From positions 1 through 20,764 of the forward strand of contig CANGWP010000020.1 of assembly GCA_947457605.1 (NCBI GenBank): a stretch of 20,764 nt of DNA, written 5' to 3'. Positions 7,593 to 13,009 of the stretch are shown here, piece after piece; the first letter of the stretch is position 1, and each line of letters opens with the position of its first letter. The notes under the pieces were generated by a model. The model saw nothing but the letters and a program-made list of their open reading frames with translations, was not told where the DNA came from and made no database searches. This stretch comes from Bdellovibrionales bacterium. GTDB lineage: Bacteria > Bdellovibrionota > UBA1018 > CAIMNF01. The translations under genes and the position numbers were made by a program.

Positions 7593-7793
7593 CTACTTGG
7601 AAGTTTTCTGCGTGAGGAAAGTCTTCACGCGTGCGATTTCCTTGCGGAGCTTCCAGATCATTGCCGTATTCTCAAGCTGGCCGGTGGCAAGCTTGATCTT
7701 CGCTTCGAAAAGCGCCTTACGGTTGTCCACGATCTTCTGGTTCATTTCTTTTTCTGAAAGATTCTTCAATCCTTCCAACTTCTTCTTTGCCAC
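7593..7793 (-). CDS. rpmC: 50S ribosomal protein L29
   Basis: A small all-helical protein at the peptide-exit tunnel, near the docking site for trigger factor and SRP. The 66 residues contain LKNLSEKEMNQKIVDNRKAL, then LATGQLENTAMIWKLRKEIA followed by RVKTFL, the standard L29 pattern. The start is GTG (7791-7793) preceded by AAGGAG. It lies between rplP and rpsQ with short gaps. Confidence 0.96.
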   Translation of the reverse strand: MAKKKLEGLKNLSEKEMNQKIVDNRKALFEAKIKLATGQLENTAMIWKLRKEIARVKTFLTQKTSK

Positions 7794-7805
7794 TTGAAAA
7801 TCTCC

Positions 7806-8303
7806 TTACTTTGCTGCCGCTTTCGCAGCCGCAGTTGCTTTCGCTCTCTCGGCTGATTTCGCAGCACGTTTTGCAAGCGCGGTAGCCTCGATCTGCTTGT
7901 TGATGAGCTTGAACTTCAGGGGAAGTTTGTGGCTCGCAAGGCGAAGCGCTTCGAAAGCCTCGTTCTGCGGAATTCCGGCCATTTCAAAAATGATCCGGCC
8001 TGGCTTGATCACTGCCGCCCACTCTTCCACACCGCCTTTTCCGGATCCCATCCGGGTTTCAGCAGGCTTCTTGGTGATCGGCTTGTGCGGGAAAATCCGT
8101 ACCCAAATGTTTCCGCCACGCTTTACGTGACGGGTCATCGCAACCCGCGCAGCTTCAAGCTGTTTCGCTGTGATCCGGCCGCACTCTGCAGCCTGAAGTC
8201 CGAATTCGCCGAAGAAAAGAGCTCCGCCGGAGCCTTTTTCAGCTCGTCCGCGGTTCTTTCCCTTGGCTTGTTTTCTCCATTTCACTCGTTTTGGCGTCAA
8301 CAT
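7806..8303 (-). CDS. rplP: 50S ribosomal protein L16 with Ala/Lys-rich C-terminal tail
   Basis: Large-subunit protein that positions A-site tRNA and is essential for late assembly. The core begins MLTPKRVKWRKQAKGKNRGR and includes ARVAMTRHVKRGGNIWVRIF, PHKPITKKPAETRMGSGKG and IFEMAGIP. Two departures from E. coli L16 (136 residues) are visible: about three extra residues in the early GSGGALFFGEFG loop, and a tail of roughly 28 residues after LPLKFKLINK made mainly of Ala and Lys (ending AKATAAAKAAAK). Total 165 residues. The ATG has a good GGAGA upstream. Confidence 0.97.
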   Translation of the reverse strand: MLTPKRVKWRKQAKGKNRGRAEKGSGGALFFGEFGLQAAECGRITAKQLEAARVAMTRHVKRGGNIWVRIFPHKPITKKPAETRMGSGKGGVEEWAAVIKPGRIIFEMAGIPQNEAFEALRLASHKLPLKFKLINKQIEATALAKRAAKSAERAKATAAAKAAAK

Positions 8304-8320
8304 GACCTATCTCCTGCCTC

Positions 8321-9004
8321 TCAATTCGTGTTTCCGCTGGCCTGAAGAGCTTTCGCTTCTGCCGCAGCTTGACGCTTCAGAGTCTGGGTTTCGCCACTGT
8401 AAACCCATACTTTCACGCCGATGATTCCGTAAACCGTGTGTCCTTCTGCGGTCCCGTAGTCGATGTTCGCACGAAGGGTGTGAAGAGGTACGCTGTCCTC
8501 GCTGTACCACTCGGCGCGAGCGATCTCGGCTCCACCGAGACGGCCTGCAACGCGGATCTTGATTCCTTTGATTCCCTGCTTGAAGGCTGCAGTCATGCAC
8601 TTCTTCATTGCGCGACGGAATGCAACCCGCTTTTCGAGCTGGGCAGCAACGTTCTCAGCAATGAGCGTTGCATTGGCTTCAGGATTCTTCACTTCGATGA
8701 TGTTCAAAAGAACTTCGCTGGAGGAGTACTTCTGGATTTCGCCACGAAGCTGGTCCACTCCCGCGCCCTTCTTGCCGATCACGATTCCGGGACGGGCCGT
8801 GTGAACATTGATCTTCACCTTGTTCGCAGCGCGCTCGATCTCGATCTTCGCGATCCCGGCGGAGAAAAGCTTGCTCTTGAGCTCTTTGCGAAGCTTCAGA
8901 TCTTCATGGAGAAGCTTTGCGTAGTCTTTTTTCGCGTACCAACGGCTTTCCCAAGTTTTGGTGACGCCCAAACGGAATCCAACTGGATGTACCTTCTGAC
9001 CCAT
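8321..9004 (-). CDS. rpsC: 30S ribosomal protein S3
   Basis: Small-subunit head protein that lines the mRNA entry site. The 227 residues (E. coli 233) start MGQKVHPVGFRLGVTKTWES, followed by the type-2 KH domain with the GxxG loop GKKG at 77-80, and then the C-terminal domain with GIKIRVAGRLGGAEIARAEW, VPLHTLRANIDYG and GVKVWVYSGE. The last 20 or so residues form an Ala-rich tail. The ATG start has AAGGAG upstream. It sits between rplV and rplP. Confidence 0.98.
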   Translation of the reverse strand: MGQKVHPVGFRLGVTKTWESRWYAKKDYAKLLHEDLKLRKELKSKLFSAGIAKIEIERAANKVKINVHTARPGIVIGKKGAGVDQLRGEIQKYSSSEVLLNIIEVKNPEANATLIAENVAAQLEKRVAFRRAMKKCMTAAFKQGIKGIKIRVAGRLGGAEIARAEWYSEDSVPLHTLRANIDYGTAEGHTVYGIIGVKVWVYSGETQTLKRQAAAEAKALQASGNTN

Positions 9005-9015
9005 GATCCTTCTCC

Positions 9016-9393
9016 TTACGCCTTCTTCGCAGTGGCCGTCTTCTTGGCCTTCTTGGTTGTAGTTTCAGCGACGAACACCTTGAGGTGGCTGGTGTACTTC
9101 AGGATCCGGCTTGCGGAACCTTTTGCGCGGGATTTGAAGCGCTTCAAGGTCGGACCTTTTCCTACAAGAATCCGGCTCACCACCAACTGGTCGATGTCCA
9201 TTGTTCCCTTTTGCTCAGCGTTCGCAACCGCGCTCTTCAGAACGCCTGAGATCACGGAAGCGAGCCTGCGCTGAGGCGCGAGTGCGAGATAGTTCACTGC
9301 AGCCGCTACCGGCTTACCGCGAACTTCATCCGCAAGCATCCCGAGCTTTCGGGGAGTCACTCTGATATTTGTCAAACTTGCCATGGTTTCCAT
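9016..9393 (-). CDS. rplV: 50S ribosomal protein L22
   Basis: Lines the peptide-exit tunnel with a long beta hairpin. The core runs from ASLTNIRVTPRKLGMLADEV to LKRFKSRAKGSASRILKYTS, the tip-hairpin sequence, and a Lys/Ala/Thr-rich tail closes the protein. Three consecutive ATGs lie at 9391-9399 and a fourth at 9384; AAGGAG at 9401-9406 is only one base from the first and seven from the third, so the third is chosen (125 residues). The choice changes the N terminus by only two residues. It follows rpsS as usual. Confidence 0.96.
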   Translation of the reverse strand: METMASLTNIRVTPRKLGMLADEVRGKPVAAAVNYLALAPQRRLASVISGVLKSAVANAEQKGTMDIDQLVVSRILVGKGPTLKRFKSRAKGSASRILKYTSHLKVFVAETTTKKAKKTATAKKA

Positions 9394-9414
9394 CATCATT
9401 CTCCTTCAGTGCCC

Positions 9415-9711
9415 TTACTTGGCTGCAGGGGCAGCCGCTTCTGCTTTCTTCTCGGCAGGAGTGTGTCCATGGAAAGTACGAGTCGGAGCGAATTCTCCGA
9501 GCTTGTGTCCAACCATGTTTTCGGTCACATAAACCGGTACAAACTTGCGGCCGTTGTGAACTGCCAGCGTGAGGCCCACGAAATCAGGCAGCACGGTGGA
9601 ACGACGGGACCAGGTCTTGATCACCTTCTTGTCGTTTGCAGCTTTGGACGCCTCACACTTTTTCATCAGGTGGTCGTCGCAGAATGGTCCTTTTTTCAAT
9701 GATCTTGCCAC
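9415..9711 (-). CDS. rpsS: 30S ribosomal protein S19
   Basis: Small-subunit head protein that forms a complex with S13 and contacts A-site tRNA. The 98 residues begin MARSLKKGPFCDDHLMKK and carry IKTWSRRSTVLPDFVGLTLA, NGRKFVPVYVTENMVGHKLG and EFAPTRTFHGH, all near-invariant. The end has a short Ala/Lys tail (PAEKKAEAAAPAAK). The start is GTG (9709-9711) with AAGGAG eight bases upstream. It lies between rplB and rplV. Confidence 0.98.
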   Translation of the reverse strand: MARSLKKGPFCDDHLMKKCEASKAANDKKVIKTWSRRSTVLPDFVGLTLAVHNGRKFVPVYVTENMVGHKLGEFAPTRTFHGHTPAEKKAEAAAPAAK

Positions 9712-9725
9712 GTGTATTCTCCTTA

Positions 9726-10556
9726 TTAAGCGCGTTTCACAATGAATGCGTCAGTACGCTTATTCTTACGGGTTTTGTAACCTTTGGTCGGCTTACCCCA
9801 CGGAGTCGTAGGATGACGTCCGCCGGAGCTCTTGCCTTCACCACCGCCCATCGGATGGTCAACAGGGTTTTTCGCCACACCTCGAACGGTCGGACGAATC
9901 CCCATCCAGCGGGTTCGACCCGCCTTACCGATGGTGACGTTCTCGTGCTCGAGATTCGATACCTGGCCGATGGAAGCGCGGCAGTTGATATGGATCAAGC
10001 GGATCTCACCGCTTGGCATACGAACCTGCGCATACTCGGTTTCTTTCGCCATCAGTTGGCCGTAGCTGCCCGCAGAACGGGCAAGCTTTCCGCCTTTGCC
10101 TGGCTCTACTTCAATATTGTGAAGGAAAGTACCGACTGGAATGTTGAAGATTTGGAGGCTGTTGCCTGGCTTGATGTCCGCGCTATTGCTGGAAATCACC
10201 TTATCGCCGACTTTCAGTCCTTCTGCAGCGACGATGAAGCGTTTGTCTCCATCCGTATAGCTCACGAGTGCTATCCAGGCAGTACGGTTTGGATCGTACT
10301 CGATGGAAGCAACGGTTCCCGCAACTCCCTCTTTGTTGCGTTTGAAATCGATCAAACGATAGTGATGTTTGTGCCCGCCACCGATTTGCTGAACGGTGAT
10401 GCGTCCGTGAACGTTACGTCCACCTGATTTATTCTTGAAAGTCCGGAGACGGTTTGGACGGCTCGGAAGCTCCGACTTCTTGGTCAGAACCGAGAAGTCC
10501 GCCACGGTCTTGAACCGGAGTGTCGGGGTTGTCGGCTTAAACGTTTTGACTGCCAT
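9726..10556 (-). CDS. rplB: 50S ribosomal protein L2
   Basis: One of the largest and most conserved large-subunit proteins, close to the peptidyl-transferase centre. The 276 residues (E. coli 273) include GRNVHGRITVQQIGGGHKHH, the central block ADIKPGNSLQIFNIPVGTFL, and the C-terminal segment RGVAKNPVDHPMGGGEGKSS then GGRHPTTPWGKPTKGYKTR, including the conserved histidine of VDHPMGGG. AGAGGA precedes the ATG. It lies between rplW and rpsS. Confidence 0.98.
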   Translation of the reverse strand: MAVKTFKPTTPTLRFKTVADFSVLTKKSELPSRPNRLRTFKNKSGGRNVHGRITVQQIGGGHKHHYRLIDFKRNKEGVAGTVASIEYDPNRTAWIALVSYTDGDKRFIVAAEGLKVGDKVISSNSADIKPGNSLQIFNIPVGTFLHNIEVEPGKGGKLARSAGSYGQLMAKETEYAQVRMPSGEIRLIHINCRASIGQVSNLEHENVTIGKAGRTRWMGIRPTVRGVAKNPVDHPMGGGEGKSSGGRHPTTPWGKPTKGYKTRKNKRTDAFIVKRA

Positions 10557-10578
10557 AATCTATTCCTCTGTCACCCAA

Positions 10579-10875
10579 TTATTGTTTCACTTGAAAAAGC
10601 TCAATCTTCTGGCCTGCAGCCAGGGTGATCACAGCTTTTTTCCAGTTGGAGCGCTTGTACTCGAACCGGCCGGAGCGCTTGTTCTTTCCATGCATCATGC
10701 TGGTGTTCACGGCCTTTACCTTCACCTTGAAAAGCTGCTCTACGGCAGACTTGATTTCAGGCTTCGATGCCGCTGCATCCACTTCAAACACGTAGCGATT
10801 TGCCACTTCGGCAAGAGCCGTGCTCTTCTCGCTCACTACGGGCCGCTTGATTACGCTATAGATTTTTTCTTGCAT
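10579..10875 (-). CDS. rplW: 50S ribosomal protein L23
   Basis: Exit-tunnel protein and docking site for trigger factor and SRP. The 98 residues start MQEKIYSVIKRPVVSEKSTA and include YVFEVDAAASKPEIKSAVEQ, LFKVKVKAVNT and the RSNWKKAVITLAAGQKIELF ending. Its ATG lies one base after the rplD stop, and its GGAGAA ribosome-binding site is inside the last codons of rplD, pointing to coupled translation. Confidence 0.97.
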   Translation of the reverse strand: MQEKIYSVIKRPVVSEKSTALAEVANRYVFEVDAAASKPEIKSAVEQLFKVKVKAVNTSMMHGKNKRSGRFEYKRSNWKKAVITLAAGQKIELFQVKQ

Positions 10876-10876
10876 G

Positions 10877-11506
10877 TTACTTCTCCACTCCGAGGCGGGT
10901 TTCGATTGCCTTCACCGCGTCCTGGGTCATCATGAGCCAATCGTGCTTGAGAATGTCATATACGTTCAGACCTTCGGTACGAAGCATACGAACACCCTTC
11001 AGATTGCGCATGGAAAGTTCTACATTTTGATCCGCAGTTGCGATCACAAGAACCTTATCGAGCTTGAAGGTATCCTTGATCACTTTTTCCGCATCCGAGG
11101 TCTTTGGCTTGGCAAAAGTGAGCTTGTCGAGGACGATCACGCGAGCTGCCTTTACCCGGTCAGAAAGGGCGGAGCGAAGAGCTCCCTTGACCATTTCCTT
11201 TGGAGTGCGTTCCGCATAGGAACGAGGCTGTGGACCGAAATTCTGTCCTCCGCCCACCATCAAAGGAGAGCGAGTGGAACCCTGACGTGCGTTCCCGGTT
11301 CCTTTTTGCTTGAATGGCTTTGCACCACCGCCGCGCACTTCGGATTTTACCTTGGTTTTTGCGGTTCCCTGACGGCGATCCGCAAGTTGAGCCTTCACCA
11401 CCTGGTGAACGAGACCACGATTGATCTCGGTTGCGAAAACCGCGTCACTCAGATTGATGTTGCCTACTTTTTCCTTTTTCTGATTGAAGAGTTCTAAAGA
11501 TGGCAT
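10877..11506 (-). CDS. rplD: 50S ribosomal protein L4
   Basis: Exit-tunnel protein; in enterobacteria it also represses the S10 operon, which has not been shown for this group. The 209 residues (E. coli 201) show the conserved loop KVKSEVRGGGAKPFKQKGTG followed by NARQGSTRSPLMVGGGQNFG, which reaches into the tunnel, and the C-terminal Rossmann-like part with RNLKGVRMLRTEGLNVYDIL. The ATG lies one base after the rplC stop, with GAGGTG inside the end of rplC. Confidence 0.97.
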   Translation of the reverse strand: MPSLELFNQKKEKVGNINLSDAVFATEINRGLVHQVVKAQLADRRQGTAKTKVKSEVRGGGAKPFKQKGTGNARQGSTRSPLMVGGGQNFGPQPRSYAERTPKEMVKGALRSALSDRVKAARVIVLDKLTFAKPKTSDAEKVIKDTFKLDKVLVIATADQNVELSMRNLKGVRMLRTEGLNVYDILKHDWLMMTQDAVKAIETRLGVEK

Positions 11507-11507
11507 C

Positions 11508-12209
11508 TTACACCTCAGCCTTTACTGCTTTTTGAATGGTCACGATGCCGCTGATCGGGCCCGGCACGCTTCCGTGAACCAGAACGATTCCTTGGTCGAG
11601 ATCAATCCGGACCACTTTGAGATTCTGGATGGATACTTTCTTATGGCCCATGTGTCCTGGCATTTTCTTGCCCTTGAACACTTTTCCCGGATCCGCGCGG
11701 TTACCGATGGAACCGATCTGGCGGTGGGAAACGGACGCACCATGAGACTTGAAGCCTCCGGCATAGTGGTAACGCTTCATAACGCCCTGAAAGCCTTTAC
11801 CCTTGCTCACCGCGCTTACATCGATGAGATCGCCTGCCTTGATGAACTCGGCGGTAAGACTCATGCCTTCTGCCAAACCATCAATCCCCTTGTCATCCGC
11901 AACGCGGAATTCCTGGGCATGGTAAAATCCGGGCTGACCGGACTTCTTGAAATGTCCTTTTTCAGCGCTGTTTACGCGTGATTCTTTCTTGGGAAGAAAT
12001 CCGATTTGAACCGCAGAATAGCCGTGCTTGTCGGATTTTTTCACCTGGGTGACTGTGTTTTTCTTGATTTCAATTACAGTTACCGCAAGAGAGCGACCAT
12101 CTTCGCCGTAGACTTGGGTCATCCCGGCTTTTACACCCAAGATCCCGCCCAGTCCGGTCGAGAGCGTCGCAGTAGTTGCATTCGCTTTTGTTTCAGTTGT
12201 TTGTTCCAT
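11508..12209 (-). CDS. rplC: 50S ribosomal protein L3
   Basis: One of the first proteins to bind 23S rRNA, reaching to the peptidyl-transferase centre. The core begins at GGILGVKAGMTQVYGEDGRS and includes KGKGFQGVMKRYHYAGGFKS, HGASVSHRQIGSIG and PGKVFKGKKMPGHMGHKKVS, all L3 hallmarks. From the ATG at 12207-12209 the protein has 233 residues, about 20 more than E. coli at the N terminus. AGGTGA just upstream matches the anti-Shine-Dalgarno. An in-frame ATG at 12237-12239 would add ten residues, but its ribosome-binding region lies in a hairpin (12242-12257), so the shorter form is preferred with moderate certainty. Confidence 0.96.
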   Translation of the reverse strand: MEQTTETKANATTATLSTGLGGILGVKAGMTQVYGEDGRSLAVTVIEIKKNTVTQVKKSDKHGYSAVQIGFLPKKESRVNSAEKGHFKKSGQPGFYHAQEFRVADDKGIDGLAEGMSLTAEFIKAGDLIDVSAVSKGKGFQGVMKRYHYAGGFKSHGASVSHRQIGSIGNRADPGKVFKGKKMPGHMGHKKVSIQNLKVVRIDLDQGIVLVHGSVPGPISGIVTIQKAVKAEV

Positions 12210-12241
12210 AACCTCACCTGTTTTTGGAGGCAGTCTCATCT

Positions 12242-12257
12242 TCGCGGTCTCCCGCGA
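12242..12257 (-). promoter_or_regulatory. GAGA-tetraloop hairpin between rpsJ and rplC
   Basis: On the transcript TCGCGG and CCGCGA form a perfect 6-bp GC-rich stem closed by the GNRA tetraloop GAGA. It ends two bases before the upstream candidate ATG of rplC at 12239 and contains the GGGAG that would serve that start. It may set the rplC start or its translation rate; the role is inferred. Confidence 0.35.
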
Positions 12258-12280
12258 GTGCCGACTCCGTTTTCAAAAAT

Positions 12281-12595
12281 TTACGATTTGATCTCCACAT
12301 CCACACCGGCGGAAAGATCCAGCTTCATCAAAGAGTCGATCGTTTGCTGAGTCGGCTCCACGATGTCCAGAAGACGCTTGTGGGTTCTCACTTCGAATTG
12401 CTCGCGGGATTTTTTATCCACGTGAGGAGAGCGAAGCACTGTGTACTTGTTGATTACTGTGGGGAGTGGGATCGGACCCCGAACGACCGCGCCGGTTCTC
12501 TTTGCGGTGTTCACGATTTCCCACACAGATTTATCCAAAACGCGATGATCAAACGCCTTGAGTTTGATGCGAATCTTGTGTTCTGCGACTGCCAT
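12281..12595 (-). CDS. rpsJ: 30S ribosomal protein S10
   Basis: Small-subunit head protein, also known in E. coli as NusE, a partner of NusB and NusG in antitermination. From the chosen start it has 104 residues (E. coli 103), beginning MAVAEHKIRIKLKAFDHRVL, with KRTGAVVRGPIPLPTVINKY and SPHVDKKSREQFEVRTHKRL, all typical. The ATG at 12593-12595 has AAGGA five bases upstream. The reading frame stays open to 12664, but those 23 extra codons do not resemble S10. This is the first gene of the S10 operon, behind a 414-base gap with its own promoter. Confidence 0.97.
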   Translation of the reverse strand: MAVAEHKIRIKLKAFDHRVLDKSVWEIVNTAKRTGAVVRGPIPLPTVINKYTVLRSPHVDKKSREQFEVRTHKRLLDIVEPTQQTIDSLMKLDLSAGVDVEIKS

Positions 12596-12632
12596 AACAT
12601 TCCTTCTTTCGTCGTCCTCTTTGCGGAGAAAC

Positions 12633-12647
12633 CACCGACAATCGGTG
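12633..12647 (-). promoter_or_regulatory. Leader hairpin 38 bases before the rpsJ start
   Basis: CACCGA and TCGGTG form a perfect 6-bp inverted repeat around a three-base spacer. It is the repeat nearest to rpsJ and is not followed by a U run, so it is not a terminator. It could be an RNA element for regulation by a ribosomal protein, or a DNA site; nothing in the sequence decides between these. Confidence 0.3.
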
Positions 12648-12749
12648 AAATCCAACCACGCCAAGGAGCGCTTGAGGTTTTTTATTCAACTAACGACCGA
12701 ATATGCTCTCATCATTCACAGTGACTGAAACTCAGAGACCCTTGTTTTT

Positions 12750-12764
12750 GAGGGAAAATCCCTC
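12750..12764 (-). promoter_or_regulatory. Leader hairpin GAGGGA-TTT-TCCCTC
   Basis: A perfect 6-bp inverted repeat in the middle of the rpsJ leader. On the transcript it is followed by AAAAAC rather than U residues, which argues against an intrinsic terminator. It is probably part of the folded leader. Confidence 0.3.
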
Positions 12765-12832
12765 GTGACAAACGCCTTTCACCTGAATTTCGCCATTTAC
12801 GCCTCGCCTCGGCTCTTCCTTTGGGGAGAGAG

Positions 12833-12850
12833 ATGTCATCTGTATGACAT
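12833..12850. promoter_or_regulatory. Operator-like inverted repeat ATGTCAT-n4-ATGACAT
   Basis: Seven-base arms match perfectly around a four-base spacer. The symmetry and spacing fit either a binding site for a dimeric regulator or an RNA hairpin about 56 bases into the leader. On the plus strand a T5 run follows, but no plus-strand gene exists to be terminated. Confidence 0.35.
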
Positions 12851-12887
12851 TTTTAACCAAGACAGCCCGCGAAATGTAGTAGCAGAG

Positions 12888-12897
12888 CCAAATTTGG
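12888..12897. promoter_or_regulatory. Palindrome CCAAATTTGG near the transcription start
   Basis: A perfect 10-bp palindrome lies about 9 to 18 bases downstream of the start site predicted from the promoter at 12913-12941, a position where a bound repressor could block initiation. A palindrome of this length can occur by chance. Confidence 0.25.
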
Positions 12898-12912
12898 TGC
12901 GACAAGCGGATA

Positions 12913-12941
12913 CTTATACCGAAGGCAACGCAAGAAGACAA
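12913..12941 (-). promoter_or_regulatory. Sigma70-type promoter for the S10 operon
   Basis: On the minus strand TTGTCT (12936-12941) is separated by exactly 17 bases from TATAAG (12913-12918). The -10 box matches five of six consensus bases and the -35 box four of six. The predicted start near 12906 gives a leader of about 310 bases before rpsJ. It is the best promoter-like match in the 414-base gap. Confidence 0.55.
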
Positions 12942-13009
12942 GAGGAAAGATCGGAATCATCGGCCGGTAAGTTTAAATGCCGGAATCGACTGGATTCGTG
13001 GAACGGAAT

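Larger units (their letters stand above)
12596..13009 (-). other. S10 operon promoter and leader region (no gene)
   Basis: This 414-base gap between the giant-protein gene and rpsJ holds no convincing gene. It contains a sigma70-like promoter (12913-12941), a 10-bp palindrome just downstream of the expected transcription start, three perfect inverted repeats along the leader, and the rpsJ ribosome-binding site. A 69-codon frame with a TTG start (12732-12941) shows no protein-like character. No U-tailed terminator was found for the upstream gene, so read-through into rpsJ is possible. Confidence 0.6.

Noticed and set aside
8369..9274. Plus-strand open frame of 301 codons opposite rpsC and rplV
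   Set aside because: Antisense shadow of two unmistakable ribosomal-protein genes; no motif seen.
12596..12664. N-terminal extension of rpsJ by 23 codons
   Set aside because: The extra residues do not resemble S10, and AAGGA is correctly placed for the ATG at 12595.
12750..12764. Hairpin considered as a terminator of the giant gene
   Set aside because: No U run follows on either strand; on the minus strand an A run follows. It also lies downstream of the predicted S10 promoter.
12732..12941. 69-codon minus-strand frame in the rpsJ leader
   Set aside because: TTG start without a ribosome-binding site, beginning at the promoter -35 box itself, and no protein-like composition.
12967..12986. 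CCGG-flanked inverted repeat just after the giant gene as an intrinsic terminator
   Set aside because: Only four contiguous pairs on the transcribed strand and no U tract directly behind.
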